Positions 34,389 through 43,205 of a DNA stretch of 64,000 bases are shown here, piece after piece. The stretch's first letter is position 1. The number at the start of each line of letters is the position of its first letter. The DNA is from Marinobacter sp. es.048 (GTDB lineage: Bacteria > Pseudomonadota > Gammaproteobacteria > Pseudomonadales > Oleiphilaceae). Below the pieces are notes generated by a model. That model was given only the letters and a program-made list of their open reading frames with translations, made no database searches and was not told the origin of the DNA. The position numbers and the translations under genes are program-made. Where the stretch lies: the NCBI RefSeq assembly GCF_900188435.1, contig NZ_FYFA01000001.1, positions 62,001 through 126,000 of the forward strand, in the 5' to 3' direction.

Positions 34389-35171
34389 ATGAATTACGAA
34401 GACATCCTGTACGACGAAAACAACGGCGTCGCCACCATCACCATTAACCGGCCGGACCGTTACAACGCCTTCCGGGGCCAGACCTGCATGGAGCTCCTGG
34501 ACGCCTTCAACCGCGCGGGCTGGAACAAGGACATCGGCGTCATCGTGTTCACCGGCGCCGGTGAAAAGGCGTTCTGCACCGGCGGTGACCAGGGCGCACA
34601 CGAGGGCCAGTACGACGGCCGTGGCCTGATAGGGCTGCCGGTGGAAGAGCTTCAGCGCACCATTCGCGAAGTGCCAAAACCGGTGATCGCCCGGGTCAAT
34701 GGCTTCGCCATCGGGGGCGGCCACGTGCTGCACGTGATCTGTGATCTGAGCATTGCCTCGGAAACCGCCATCTTCGGCCAGGTCGGCCCCAAGGTGGGCT
34801 CGGTGGATCCCGGCTTCGGCACCGCTTACCTGGCGCGGGTTGTCGGTGAGAAGCGCGCCCGGGAAATCTGGTACCTGTGCCGCAAGTACAGTGCACAGCA
34901 GGCACTGGATTGGGGTCTGGTCAACGCCGTGGTTCCGCCGGAGCAGCTGGATGAAGAAGTACAAAAGTGGTGTGAGGAAATCCTGGAGAAGAGCCCCACC
35001 GCTCTCACCATCGCCAAGCGCTCGTTCAACGCCGACAGCGACAATATTGCCGGCATTGGAGCCCTTGGTATGCAGGCACTGAGCCTGTATTACGACACCG
35101 ACGAGTCCAAAGAAGGCGTGAACGCCTTCAGGGAAAAGCGCAAGCCGGAATTCCGCAAGTACTACAAGTAA
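34389..35171 (+). CDS. badI: 2-ketocyclohexanecarboxyl-CoA hydrolase BadI
   Basis: Encodes 260 residues. Crotonase fold, close to MenB and BadI: NRPDRYNAFRGQT, AFCTGGDQGAHEGQYDGRG (oxyanion hole and a Gly-Gly-Asp-Gln typical of this subgroup), VNGFAIGGGHVLHVICDLSIAS, and a C-terminal REKRKPEFRKY tail. Opens the ring of 2-ketocyclohexanecarboxyl-CoA with water to give pimelyl-CoA. GAGGAG precedes the ATG. Confidence 0.87.
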   Translation: MNYEDILYDENNGVATITINRPDRYNAFRGQTCMELLDAFNRAGWNKDIGVIVFTGAGEKAFCTGGDQGAHEGQYDGRGLIGLPVEELQRTIREVPKPVIARVNGFAIGGGHVLHVICDLSIASETAIFGQVGPKVGSVDPGFGTAYLARVVGEKRAREIWYLCRKYSAQQALDWGLVNAVVPPEQLDEEVQKWCEEILEKSPTALTIAKRSFNADSDNIAGIGALGMQALSLYYDTDESKEGVNAFREKRKPEFRKYYK

Positions 35172-35195
35172 CGGCCAGATAGCCCGGAGAGCACC

Positions 35196-36335
35196 ATGAA
35201 TTTCGGATTCAACGAAGAACAAAATGCGATTCGCGAGGTTGTGGCCCGCTTCAGCGCCGAGGTGCTGGCGCCAGGCTATCGCAAGCGGGACCAGGAAGGG
35301 GTTATCGAAAAGGATGTCATCCGCCAGCTCGGCGAGATGGGACTACTTGGCGGCGAGCTGCCAGAAGAATTCGGCGGCAGCGGAATGGACTGTGTCACCA
35401 GCGGCCTGATCATCGAGGAGATTTCCAAGGGGGATTTCAACGTTGGCTATATCCCTCTGCTGACGTCCCTGAACGGCCAGATCATCGCGAGCCACGCGGC
35501 GCCGGATCTGGCGAAGGAATGGCTGCACGGCATGACCACCGGCCAGAAAGTAGCCTGCATCGCCCTGACCGAACCCCACGGTGGCTCCGACGCTGCCAAC
35601 CTGCGCCTGAAGGCGGAAAAAGAGGGCGACGTTTTCGTGCTCGACGGCGAGAAAACGTCCATCTCCATGGCCGACCAGGCCGATGTGGCGGTGGTGTTTG
35701 CGCGCACTGGCACGGTGGAACAACGGGCCTCCGGCATCAGCGCGTTTCTGGTTCCGATGGACAGCCCGGGCATTACCACCACGCGCTTTGAGGACAACGG
35801 ACAAAGGGCAATCGGTCGGGGCTCGATCTTCTTTGACAACGTGGCAGTGCACGCCAGCCAGATGATGGGTGACGAGGGCAAAGGCTTCAAACAGGTGATG
35901 CAGGGCTTTGACTACAGCCGCGCCCTGATTGGCCTGCAGTGCCTGGCGGTGGCCCAGCAGTCCCTGGATGAAACCTGGCAGTGGTTGACTGAAAGGACCG
36001 CCTTTGGCCAGAACCTGTCCGAGTTCCAGGGCCTGACTCACCCGCTGGCGGAATACCAGACCTATGTTCATGCTGCCCGCATGCAGTGCTACCATGCGCT
36101 CTGGCTCAAGGACAACAACCTGCCCCACAACGCTGAAGCGGCCATGAACAAGTGGTGGGGCCCGAAGCTCGCCTTCGATGTGGTAAAGCAGTGTCTGCTG
36201 GCCCACGGCCACACCGGTTGGGGTGAGGATTTGCCATTCGCCCAGCGGTTGCGGGATGTACTTGGCCTTCAGATAGGTGACGGTACCGCGCAGATCATGA
36301 AGAACATTATCGCCCGCGAATACCTGCCAAAGTGA
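35196..36335 (+). CDS. aliB: acyl-CoA dehydrogenase, probable cyclohexanecarboxyl-CoA dehydrogenase AliB
   Basis: Encodes 379 residues, normal size for the family. Acyl-CoA dehydrogenase N-, middle and C-terminal domains are all present: LGEMGLLGGELPEEFGGSGMD, CIALTEPHGGSDAANL (flavin and substrate contacts), and the C-terminal AFGQNLSEFQGL helix. Would introduce the ring double bond in cyclohexanecarboxyl-CoA. Fourth gene of the operon. Confidence 0.83.
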   Translation: MNFGFNEEQNAIREVVARFSAEVLAPGYRKRDQEGVIEKDVIRQLGEMGLLGGELPEEFGGSGMDCVTSGLIIEEISKGDFNVGYIPLLTSLNGQIIASHAAPDLAKEWLHGMTTGQKVACIALTEPHGGSDAANLRLKAEKEGDVFVLDGEKTSISMADQADVAVVFARTGTVEQRASGISAFLVPMDSPGITTTRFEDNGQRAIGRGSIFFDNVAVHASQMMGDEGKGFKQVMQGFDYSRALIGLQCLAVAQQSLDETWQWLTERTAFGQNLSEFQGLTHPLAEYQTYVHAARMQCYHALWLKDNNLPHNAEAAMNKWWGPKLAFDVVKQCLLAHGHTGWGEDLPFAQRLRDVLGLQIGDGTAQIMKNIIAREYLPK

Positions 36336-36418
36336 CGCGTCCCATGCCTTCCGTGATTCAGGACGCCGAAAACCGCCCTCGCCGGCCCAGCGGCCAGCAA
36401 GGCAATACAGGAGCACAG

Positions 36419-36913
36419 ATGATCGTCAATGAATCCGGAGGCATCCCCAACCGCCTGTTTTTCCGCCTATTCCAGACGGGAAACATTCTCCAGCGCCAGG
36501 TTCAGAATGAAATGGGCATCAGCGCCGTGCAATGGGCGGTTCTTGGCGCACTGTCGCGAGAAGGCTTCGAAGACGGTACCTCATTCAATCAACTGAAAGA
36601 ATACCTTTACGTCAGTCGCCAAAACCTCGACGGCGTGCTCAAACGAATGGAACGAGACGGGCATGTCGTTCGGATACCGGACCCCCAGGATCGCCGAGCC
36701 AGACTGGTCTTGCTGACCGAATCTGGCCGGACTTTCTGGAATCGGCTGCAAGACACAATTGCCGAATTTTACAGACAGGCCATGCAGGGGATGAGTTTTG
36801 ATGACAGCGTCAGCCTGCTTCACCTTCTGAAAAAGCTTCAGCATGAGCTTATCGATATCTCCCTGGAATCCACCCTCTCAAAGAGAGTTACTTTCATTTC
36901 GACTGAAAGCTGA
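36419..36913 (+). CDS. MarR-family regulator, BadR-like
   Basis: Encodes 164 residues from ATG 36419 (AGGAGC 5 bp upstream). A GTG at 36332 overlapping the aliB stop would give 193 residues and cannot be excluded. The winged helix is clear: ISAVQWAVLGAL, SFNQLKEYLYVSRQNLDGVLKRMERDGHVVRIPDPQDRRARLVLLTESG. In Rhodopseudomonas palustris the MarR protein BadR controls cyclohexanecarboxylate genes; position here suggests the same. Confidence 0.8.
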   Translation: MIVNESGGIPNRLFFRLFQTGNILQRQVQNEMGISAVQWAVLGALSREGFEDGTSFNQLKEYLYVSRQNLDGVLKRMERDGHVVRIPDPQDRRARLVLLTESGRTFWNRLQDTIAEFYRQAMQGMSFDDSVSLLHLLKKLQHELIDISLESTLSKRVTFISTES

Positions 36914-36931
36914 CACATCCTATTCAATGGT

Positions 36932-36962
36932 AGGAGGACAGAGCATGGTGCCCCGTCCTCCT
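36932..36962. terminator. hairpin between convergent genes
   Basis: AGGAGGAC pairs with GTCCTCCT around a 15-base loop, extended weakly by AATGGT and AACCATT outside. It lies between the stops of the MarR gene (+) and the binding-protein gene (-). No T run, so termination is uncertain. Confidence 0.4.
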
Positions 36963-36978
36963 CATTCAACCATTCGAT

Positions 36979-38229
36979 TCACAGATGCGGGGGCTTACCG
37001 GCTGCAGCCCTTTCCGCCTGCCACTCGGCGAGAGTCTGGGCAGCCTCCTCCCCTTCGAGCGAACCGATCACCTCAAAAAAGTCAGTGCGAAGTTCACCCT
37101 TCACAACCTCGTTTCTGGGTTTGCTGCGAACGACATACACCGTCTGCAGATTCTGGTGATCGAAGGCCCGCCATTGTTGCTCATCTTTCAGGAGGCTATA
37201 GGTGTGGCCCTCCAGCGCCTTGATAAGAGCGCTGGTGTCTGTGGTGCCCGCCCGTTCCACAGCGTCTTTGTACTGATAGACTATGCCATACGTCGTTGCG
37301 GCGGTTGAGGTAGGTCGAACACCGTAGTGCTCGGTAAAGGATTCCACAAAGGCCCGGCCTCTGGGGTAATCGAGCTGGTACGGGATCATCCACTCCCACG
37401 GTGTCGTTGAAATAACTCCCTCCATGATGGTGGCGCCAACGTTCTGCGCGATACCCAGCGTGATGTTGGGAACAATGATCTGCAGCTTGTCCTTAAGGTC
37501 CATGTCGTAGGCAACCTTCAACGCTCGAACCAGGTCATCACCATAAAGAACCAGAACCAGCAGGTCGGAACCACTCGCCTCAGCCTCTTCAAGGGCTCGC
37601 GAAAAATCCCTCATGTGGGCGTTAGGAAAGGGTGTTAGCGAATGGGGGTGTTTACTCTCATCGGTAGTTCCGGTGAAGTTCCGGATTGAGGCCTCTGAGG
37701 AATGCCCCCAGGTGTAGTCGGCCGTCAGGTAGAAGTATTTTGAATCACCGTAATTCTCGCGCAGGAAGTGGCCCAAGGCATTCGCCGTCATCCAGGCATT
37801 GGGATACTCCCGGAACATGTGGTCATGCCCCTCGCTGCCCGTTGTGGCGTTGGCAGAGGTTGTGGTTCCGAAATAAATTCGGTCCAGGCTTTTGGCCATC
37901 TTCCCGGAAGCAATTGCCACGGAGCTTGAAGCACCCCCGAAAACCATGTTCACGTTCTCTTGGCGGATCAATTCCTCCGTGTTTGAAACACCTCGTTCAG
38001 GCGAGCCCCTGGTGTTGCGAATAACCAGCTCAACGTCTCTCCCCAGAATTCCGCCAGCCTTGTTAATTTCCTCCACGGCCAGAAAAGCACCCAACCTCTG
38101 CTGCAGCCCTAGGTCTTTGTAGCGGCCGGATTTCGGGTAGTTAAAGCCGAGTTTGATGGATTCTGCAAACAGTGGAAAACTGGCCAGAATAAAGATAAGT
38201 CCGACCAGAATGGGTGTTTTCCCTTTCAT
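36979..38229 (-). CDS. ABC-type substrate-binding protein, branched-chain amino acid/urea type, solitary
   Basis: Encodes 416 residues with a signal peptide (about residues 1-22). The type I periplasmic-binding fold of the Peripl_BP_6 family is evident: IKLGFNYPKSGRYKDLGLQQRLGAFLAVEEINKAGGILGRDVELVIRNTRG and the FGGASSSVAIASGKM block. Binds a small ligand, possibly an aromatic or alicyclic acid given its neighbours. No permease or ATPase genes adjoin it, so it would serve a transporter encoded elsewhere or act in signalling. Confidence 0.8.
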   Translation of the reverse strand: MKGKTPILVGLIFILASFPLFAESIKLGFNYPKSGRYKDLGLQQRLGAFLAVEEINKAGGILGRDVELVIRNTRGSPERGVSNTEELIRQENVNMVFGGASSSVAIASGKMAKSLDRIYFGTTTSANATTGSEGHDHMFREYPNAWMTANALGHFLRENYGDSKYFYLTADYTWGHSSEASIRNFTGTTDESKHPHSLTPFPNAHMRDFSRALEEAEASGSDLLVLVLYGDDLVRALKVAYDMDLKDKLQIIVPNITLGIAQNVGATIMEGVISTTPWEWMIPYQLDYPRGRAFVESFTEHYGVRPTSTAATTYGIVYQYKDAVERAGTTDTSALIKALEGHTYSLLKDEQQWRAFDHQNLQTVYVVRSKPRNEVVKGELRTDFFEVIGSLEGEEAAQTLAEWQAERAAAGKPPHL

Positions 38230-38426
38230 TACTACTACCCTTTTTATTATTTAATTTTACCTTGCAGCTGCCAACTATACTCTCATTGGAAACTCCCGAT
38301 TGTTCAGGACTGTAATAAGAAGTGTTCTTTTCGTTACCGAATGTATTGTTGAATTCTCGCGCAACCTGCGCGAACAGCCTCCACCGCCACTTCAGCCCGC
38401 GCGCCGAAACGAAAGTGCGCAGCCAC

Positions 38427-39545
38427 GGCACCAGCGTCTGTGGCGGCGTAAAGCCCGATGTTGGCGACAGCTACCGGGCGACCATCAGCGTTGATATGGA
38501 GAATCTGAACCGGATTCTGGAGATCGATCCGGTCAGCCGCCGGGCACGAATTCAGGCTGGCATCGAAGGCAAGGATCTTGAGCGGCTCAGGCGCCGGTCC
38601 TTCGGCAGACCGCATGGTCTGTGGTTCGGAGGGCACCCTGGGAATCATTACCGAGGCAACCATGCGACTGCAGCACCGTCCCAGCTGGAGAGCCACGGCA
38701 TCGGGGCGGTTTGACAGTTTTATGAAAGGCGTCGATGCGGTCCGGCAGACTGTGCAACCGGGATTGTTTCCGTCGAACTGCTGCCTGCTCGATGAAGCCG
38801 AAGTGATCATCAACCGGATTGCTGACGGTCCTTGCGTCATCCTGGTTCTTGGCTTCGAATCCGCAGACCATCCCCAAGACCAGAAAATCGAACGGGCCGC
38901 TGCTATTGCCGAAGAGCATGGCGGCGTTCTGCAAAAAGATGGCATTACCTATAACCCGGATCATTCCGAAAAAGAGTCCAGCGAGGCCGAGTCGTGGCGC
39001 AATGCCTTTATTCCCATGCCCTACTGGCGTAACCGCCTGACGGCCACGGGCATGATTGCCGACACCTTCGAAACCGCGATTACCTGGGACAAGTTCCCGG
39101 ACCTCTACAGGGCGGTAAAATCCACCAAGGAGACCGCGCTTCGGGAGATCACGCAACGACCGTTTTCATTTTCCTGCCGTTTTACTCACGTTTACCCGGA
39201 CGGTCCTGCGCCCTATTTCACTTTTTATTGCGTGGGCGACACCACCGGCGATCTGGGCAAAGCCCTGGAAAAAGGAAACAGCTCAAGCGCATCTCCATGG
39301 AAGTACTGGCCGAGCAAGGCGCTACCGTCACACATCATCACGCGGTTGGCCGGGATCATCGTTTGGGTTATGAGCAGCAGACATCACCGCTGTTTCGTAA
39401 GATCCCGGCGGCGGGCAAGCACTTCCTGGATCCCCAGGGGATCCAGAATCCGGGCGCTCTCATCGACCCGCGAGACAAAAACGCTGGTATTACGGGTGTG
39501 TTATCAGATCAGGGCAACCCTCTCAGTCCTGATGCACACCGTTGA
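38427..39545 (+). pseudogene. decayed second copy of the FAD-linked oxidase
   Basis: Aligns with the intact gene from its position 26801 onward. The first 135 or so codons are missing. An internal deletion of about 190 bp joins GKDLER to the SGSGAGPSADRM segment near 38582 and shifts the frame. A 1-bp loss near 39270 (GAAAAAGGAAAC for GAAAAGTGGAAAC) shifts it again before the conserved THHHAVGRDH end. Remaining segments are highly similar to the intact copy. The 3' end overlaps the convergent transporter gene by 23 bp. Not functional. Confidence 0.88.
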
Positions 39546-40656
39546 ATCGTCCCCGCAACCAGGCAGTCCGGAACGTCTCCGCCGCCACTCCGGCCAGGAA
39601 TCCGAAAAACGGGTCGGCCCAGAAGGTAATCAGTGCTGTGATTCCGATCACCGGCCAGCAGGATGGTTTCGCGGTCCAGAGACGCCTGGTTAGACCAAGT
39701 TCGACAGCCGCCACCATGAGCAGAGCGCCGAGACCAGCCGCGGGAACGGCGGCGATGAAAGACAGACCGCCCGGCACGATCGCCACCAGGAGCAAACCCG
39801 CGCCCAGCAGGACCGGCGCCAGGCCAGTGCGGGCACCGAAGCGATAGTGGGCCGCAACACCGCCAGCGCCATGACACATGGGCAAGGCACCGAACGGAAC
39901 CAGGCACAGGTTGGCCAGGCCGGTTGTAACGGAAAGACGCGCAGGCGATACCCGATGGGACTGGTCGCCGAAATAATCGCCGACCACCAGAGCTGTCAGA
40001 ACGATTGCGTTGGTGATGGTCAGCGCCAGTTGTGGCAGCACCAGGATGGAAAATCCCTGCTGCCATTCATCCATTGAGGGCAGCTCAGGCATCGAGAAAA
40101 TCGCCGGATCCGCCGGTAGCGGCAGCCCGGGCGAGCCCAGCAGCGCCCCGAGAACCATCGCCACGGCAAGACCAAGCAATGCCGCAGGCCAACTGGGGAA
40201 AAGTTTCAGGGTAACGGCCAGCAACGCAAGGACAAAGAGCCCCAACGGCAAAGAGGTGACCATCAGTTCCAGGCTCATGCTGGCCAACAACAACCCCAGC
40301 CCCAACTGCAGGCCGCTCAACACCGACCCTGGGACCAGGCGTGCAGCCCGGTTGATCCACCCGGTTGAACCCAGAATCAAAAGAATCGCGCCGATCAGAA
40401 CACCACTGGCAACAAGGCTCTGGGCGCTGACCTGGGTAGTAAGCAGGAGCGCGGCCACCGCTTTCATGGGTTGCACAGGCACGGGCAGACGATAATACAG
40501 CCCGGTGGCGATATAGAAGAGGGCAAATCCCAGCAAAACCGGTACTGGCGCCAGCCCGGCCACCCCGATGGCACCGAGGCTCAGTGGCAGTAGGGTACCA
40601 ATGTCACCCAAAGCGCCGCTGAACTCTTTGACAGTTCTGTTTCCGATTGACCCCAT
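39523..40656 (-). CDS. MOT1-type molybdate/sulfate transporter
   Basis: Encodes 377 residues with about ten membrane segments. The two repeated signature regions of MOT1-family molybdate transporters are seen: EFSGALGDIGTLLPL near residue 11 with PVPVQPMKAVAA near 58, and the second-half AGGVAAHYRFGARTG. Together with the tungstate genes next door it probably imports molybdate. 38 bp separate it from the upstream regulator gene on the same strand. Confidence 0.83.
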   Translation of the reverse strand: MGSIGNRTVKEFSGALGDIGTLLPLSLGAIGVAGLAPVPVLLGFALFYIATGLYYRLPVPVQPMKAVAALLLTTQVSAQSLVASGVLIGAILLILGSTGWINRAARLVPGSVLSGLQLGLGLLLASMSLELMVTSLPLGLFVLALLAVTLKLFPSWPAALLGLAVAMVLGALLGSPGLPLPADPAIFSMPELPSMDEWQQGFSILVLPQLALTITNAIVLTALVVGDYFGDQSHRVSPARLSVTTGLANLCLVPFGALPMCHGAGGVAAHYRFGARTGLAPVLLGAGLLLVAIVPGGLSFIAAVPAAGLGALLMVAAVELGLTRRLWTAKPSCWPVIGITALITFWADPFFGFLAGVAAETFRTAWLRGRFNGVHQD

Positions 40657-40694
40657 GCAGGCCCCTGCTTGATCTGCCTGTTTATTATTTTTGC

Positions 40695-41579
40695 TCAGGC
40701 ATTGTACACAACGTTTCCAAGCTCACTGATATTATAACCACCCAATGCCTCCGCTCGCTGAACAAATCGTTCACTGCGAGCAAAAGCCAGCAATCGCTGC
40801 ATGGCCGGTTCAAAGTAATGGCGCCGGCGCATGGCCAGGTCAAAATGCTCCTGCTGCAGCGGAATGAACGCCAGGCCTTGGCGCCTTGCCGCCGCTTCTA
40901 TACCTATGCCCACATCCGCCTCCCCCTGGCGAATGGCCAGGGCCAGATCATCCTCGCTGAGTGAAGGATGCTCGGCCCAGGTCAGCTGACTGCCCTCGAT
41001 ACGATGGCGGGCAAGCAGGCTCTGCAACAGATGACTGACGCCGGCATCCGGCTGTCGATGGGCGAGGCGAAGGCCGGGCCGCGCGATATCCTCCAGTTGT
41101 GTCAGTTTGTGAGGATTGCCCGGCGCCAGGAGCAGGCCCTGCTGGCGCTTGGCCCAACGAATCAGAACCAGGTCCCTCATCCCGGTCAAACCCAGTGTTG
41201 CCGGATCGTTATAACACTCGCTCTCGGCGTGCCAGATATGCATACCCGCGAGCATGGCCCGTCTATCGACCAGCCGCTGCACCCCGTCGCCGCTTCCCTG
41301 ACACAACATGGCCAGCTCTGCGTTGCTCTCCTTTACCGCCCACTCGAGCAGCGGGTCCTGACTACCCACCAGCACCGGCGGGGTTGGTGCACTGATCGCG
41401 TCGTCCCCTTCCAGATGGTTCATCAGCCACAAATCAATACGCTGGCGCGGGAACAACAGCTTTCCGGTAATCCGCACACAGGGAATAACACCCTGGCTGA
41501 CCAGATCATAGACCTTGCGTTCTTTCAGGCGCAAATACTCGGCGGCCTCGGCCGTAGTGAGATAGGCGGGAAGGGGCAT
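40695..41579 (-). CDS. regulator with excisionase-type HTH and periplasmic-binding-like domain
   Basis: Encodes 294 residues from ATG 41577-41579 (GGAG 6 bp upstream). Residues 5-55 form an excisionase-type helix-turn-helix (YLTTAEAAEYLRLKERKVYDLVSQGVIP). Residues 80-290 form a substrate-binding-like domain (PBP-like) of the kind fused to molybdate and tungstate regulators. It is divergent from tupB and probably senses the oxyanion to control tupBCA and the MOT1-type gene. Confidence 0.8.
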   Translation of the reverse strand: MPLPAYLTTAEAAEYLRLKERKVYDLVSQGVIPCVRITGKLLFPRQRIDLWLMNHLEGDDAISAPTPPVLVGSQDPLLEWAVKESNAELAMLCQGSGDGVQRLVDRRAMLAGMHIWHAESECYNDPATLGLTGMRDLVLIRWAKRQQGLLLAPGNPHKLTQLEDIARPGLRLAHRQPDAGVSHLLQSLLARHRIEGSQLTWAEHPSLSEDDLALAIRQGEADVGIGIEAAARRQGLAFIPLQQEHFDLAMRRRHYFEPAMQRLLAFARSERFVQRAEALGGYNISELGNVVYNA

Positions 41580-41697
41580 CGATTTCTCCGGTGGACCAGG
41601 CAAAAGCACGAGACTGTTTTTGGTTGCATATTTTTCAACAGGCTGTGCAAAGCGTAGTTAAAAACGCCACGATGCTCAATATTAAGGAGACGCTGCT
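41580..41697. promoter_or_regulatory. divergent promoter region of tupBCA and its regulator
   Basis: 118 bp between the two starts. GCGTAGTTAAAAACGC at about 41655-41670 is an imperfect palindrome and a candidate operator; AAGGAG precedes the tupB GTG start. Confidence 0.4.
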
Positions 41698-42396
41698 GTG
41701 GAAGAAAATGCATTTTACGTAGCGCTGTCGCTACTGATGAATCTCGACGCTTCGCTGTACCAGATCGTGGTGCTTTCACTGCAGGTTTCGCTTTTGGCAG
41801 TGGTGATAGCTGCGCTTTTGGGTTTCCCCCTTGGCGCAGCAGTTGCGTTGTGGCAATTCCCGGGACGCGGCGGAGTGATTGTTGCGCTCAATGCCTTGAT
41901 GGGTTTGCCTCCGGTTGTGGCCGGGCTCGGCGTTTACTTGCTGCTGTCGCGCGCGGGTCCGCTTGGTGAGCTGGGCCTTCTGTTCACGCCCGGCGCCATG
42001 GTGATTGCGCAGGTGATACTGGTATTGCCCATTCTCGCCGCGCTCTCGCGCCAAAAAGTGGAGGAGTTACTGGGCGAGTACCAGGAACAGTTCGTCTCGC
42101 TGGGCATGTCCCGGACCCGCATGATGCCCACCCTTTTGTGGGACGCCCGTTTTGCCCTGCTGACCGTTCTGCTCGCAGGGTTCGGCCGGGCCAGCGCAGA
42201 AGTGGGCGCCGTCATGATGGTTGGCGGCAACATTGATGGCGTAACGCGGGTCATGACCACCGCCATTGTGCTGGAGACAAGCAAGGGTGCCCTGCCACTG
42301 GCGCTGGGTCTGGGCATTGTGCTCCTGACACTGGTCATGGCCATCAACGCAACGGCCTACATTTTGAGTGAAATGGCAAAAAGGCGCATGGGATGA
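41698..42396 (+). CDS. tupB: tungstate ABC transporter permease TupB
   Basis: Encodes 232 residues from a GTG start with AAGGAG upstream. Five to six membrane segments; the permease EAA loop region (LGEYQEQFVSLGMSRTRMMPTLLWDAR) contacts the ATPase, and GFGRASAEVGAVMMVGGNIDG is typical of TupB and WtpB-like permeases. Overlaps tupC by 4 bp. Genes are in the order B-C-A instead of the more common A-B-C. Confidence 0.88.
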   Translation: MEENAFYVALSLLMNLDASLYQIVVLSLQVSLLAVVIAALLGFPLGAAVALWQFPGRGGVIVALNALMGLPPVVAGLGVYLLLSRAGPLGELGLLFTPGAMVIAQVILVLPILAALSRQKVEELLGEYQEQFVSLGMSRTRMMPTLLWDARFALLTVLLAGFGRASAEVGAVMMVGGNIDGVTRVMTTAIVLETSKGALPLALGLGIVLLTLVMAINATAYILSEMAKRRMG

Positions 42397-43136
42397 CTTC
42401 GTTAAACGTACCCGTCAAAAACCCTTTCGAGCTCAGTGCACCGCCGTCGCTGTGTTTTGAGAGCGTCAAGTTCAACCCTTTCGGCCACCGGCTTTTTGGC
42501 CCCTGTTCATTCACGCTTGACGGCCCCGGCCCCACGCTGGTTATGGGCCCCAATGGCGCGGGCAAGAGCCTGATGCTGCGATTGGCCCATGGTCTGCTCA
42601 CCCCGACAGAGGGAACCGTCACCTGGTCAGGCTCAGGAACGCCCCGTCAGGCCATGGTATTCCAGACGCCGGTGCTCCTGCGCCGCTCAGCGCTGGCCAA
42701 CCTCACGCACGCGCTAGCTGTCAATTCGGTCCCACGCAAACATCGTAAAGAAGTGGCGCAAGAAGCACTGGCGCGGTTTGGCCTGTCCGCTAGTGCCAAC
42801 ACGCCCGCCCGAGTGCTATCCGGTGGCGAGAAACAACGCCTGGCACTGGCCCGGGCCTGGGCGCTCTCACCCTCGGTACTTTTTCTGGACGAGCCCACCT
42901 CCGCCCTGGATCCAGCTGCCATAAAGGCCGTGGAAGCCGCAGTTCAGGAATTTCACGACCGAGGCACACGCATTGTCATGACAACCCACGACCTGCACCA
43001 GGCCAGGCGAATTGCCGGTGACGTGCTGTTTCTTGCAGGTGGCAAAGTGCAGGAGCATACGCGTGCGGACATATTTTTCAGCGCCCCTGTATCGCGCCAG
43101 GCACAAGCCTTTATCAGCGGCGAACTCGTAGCCTGA
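42393..43136 (+). CDS. tupC: tungstate ABC transporter ATP-binding protein TupC
   Basis: Encodes 247 residues. Walker A GPNGAGKS near residue 52, ABC signature LSGGEKQR, Walker B VLFLDEPTSALDP and switch His in TTHD are all present. Energises tungstate uptake through TupB. Starts inside the end of tupB (ATGA overlap). Confidence 0.92.
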   Translation: MTSLNVPVKNPFELSAPPSLCFESVKFNPFGHRLFGPCSFTLDGPGPTLVMGPNGAGKSLMLRLAHGLLTPTEGTVTWSGSGTPRQAMVFQTPVLLRRSALANLTHALAVNSVPRKHRKEVAQEALARFGLSASANTPARVLSGGEKQRLALARAWALSPSVLFLDEPTSALDPAAIKAVEAAVQEFHDRGTRIVMTTHDLHQARRIAGDVLFLAGGKVQEHTRADIFFSAPVSRQAQAFISGELVA

Positions 43137-43205
43137 TGCGCCACCACGAAAATCCACCAATCCATTGCTCACCCGATGAATGAAACCCAAGATGGAGATA
43201 ACAAA

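Noticed and set aside
34365..36416. Long minus-strand ORFs of 285 and 357 codons
   Set aside because: They are opposite badI and aliB and show no protein family features.
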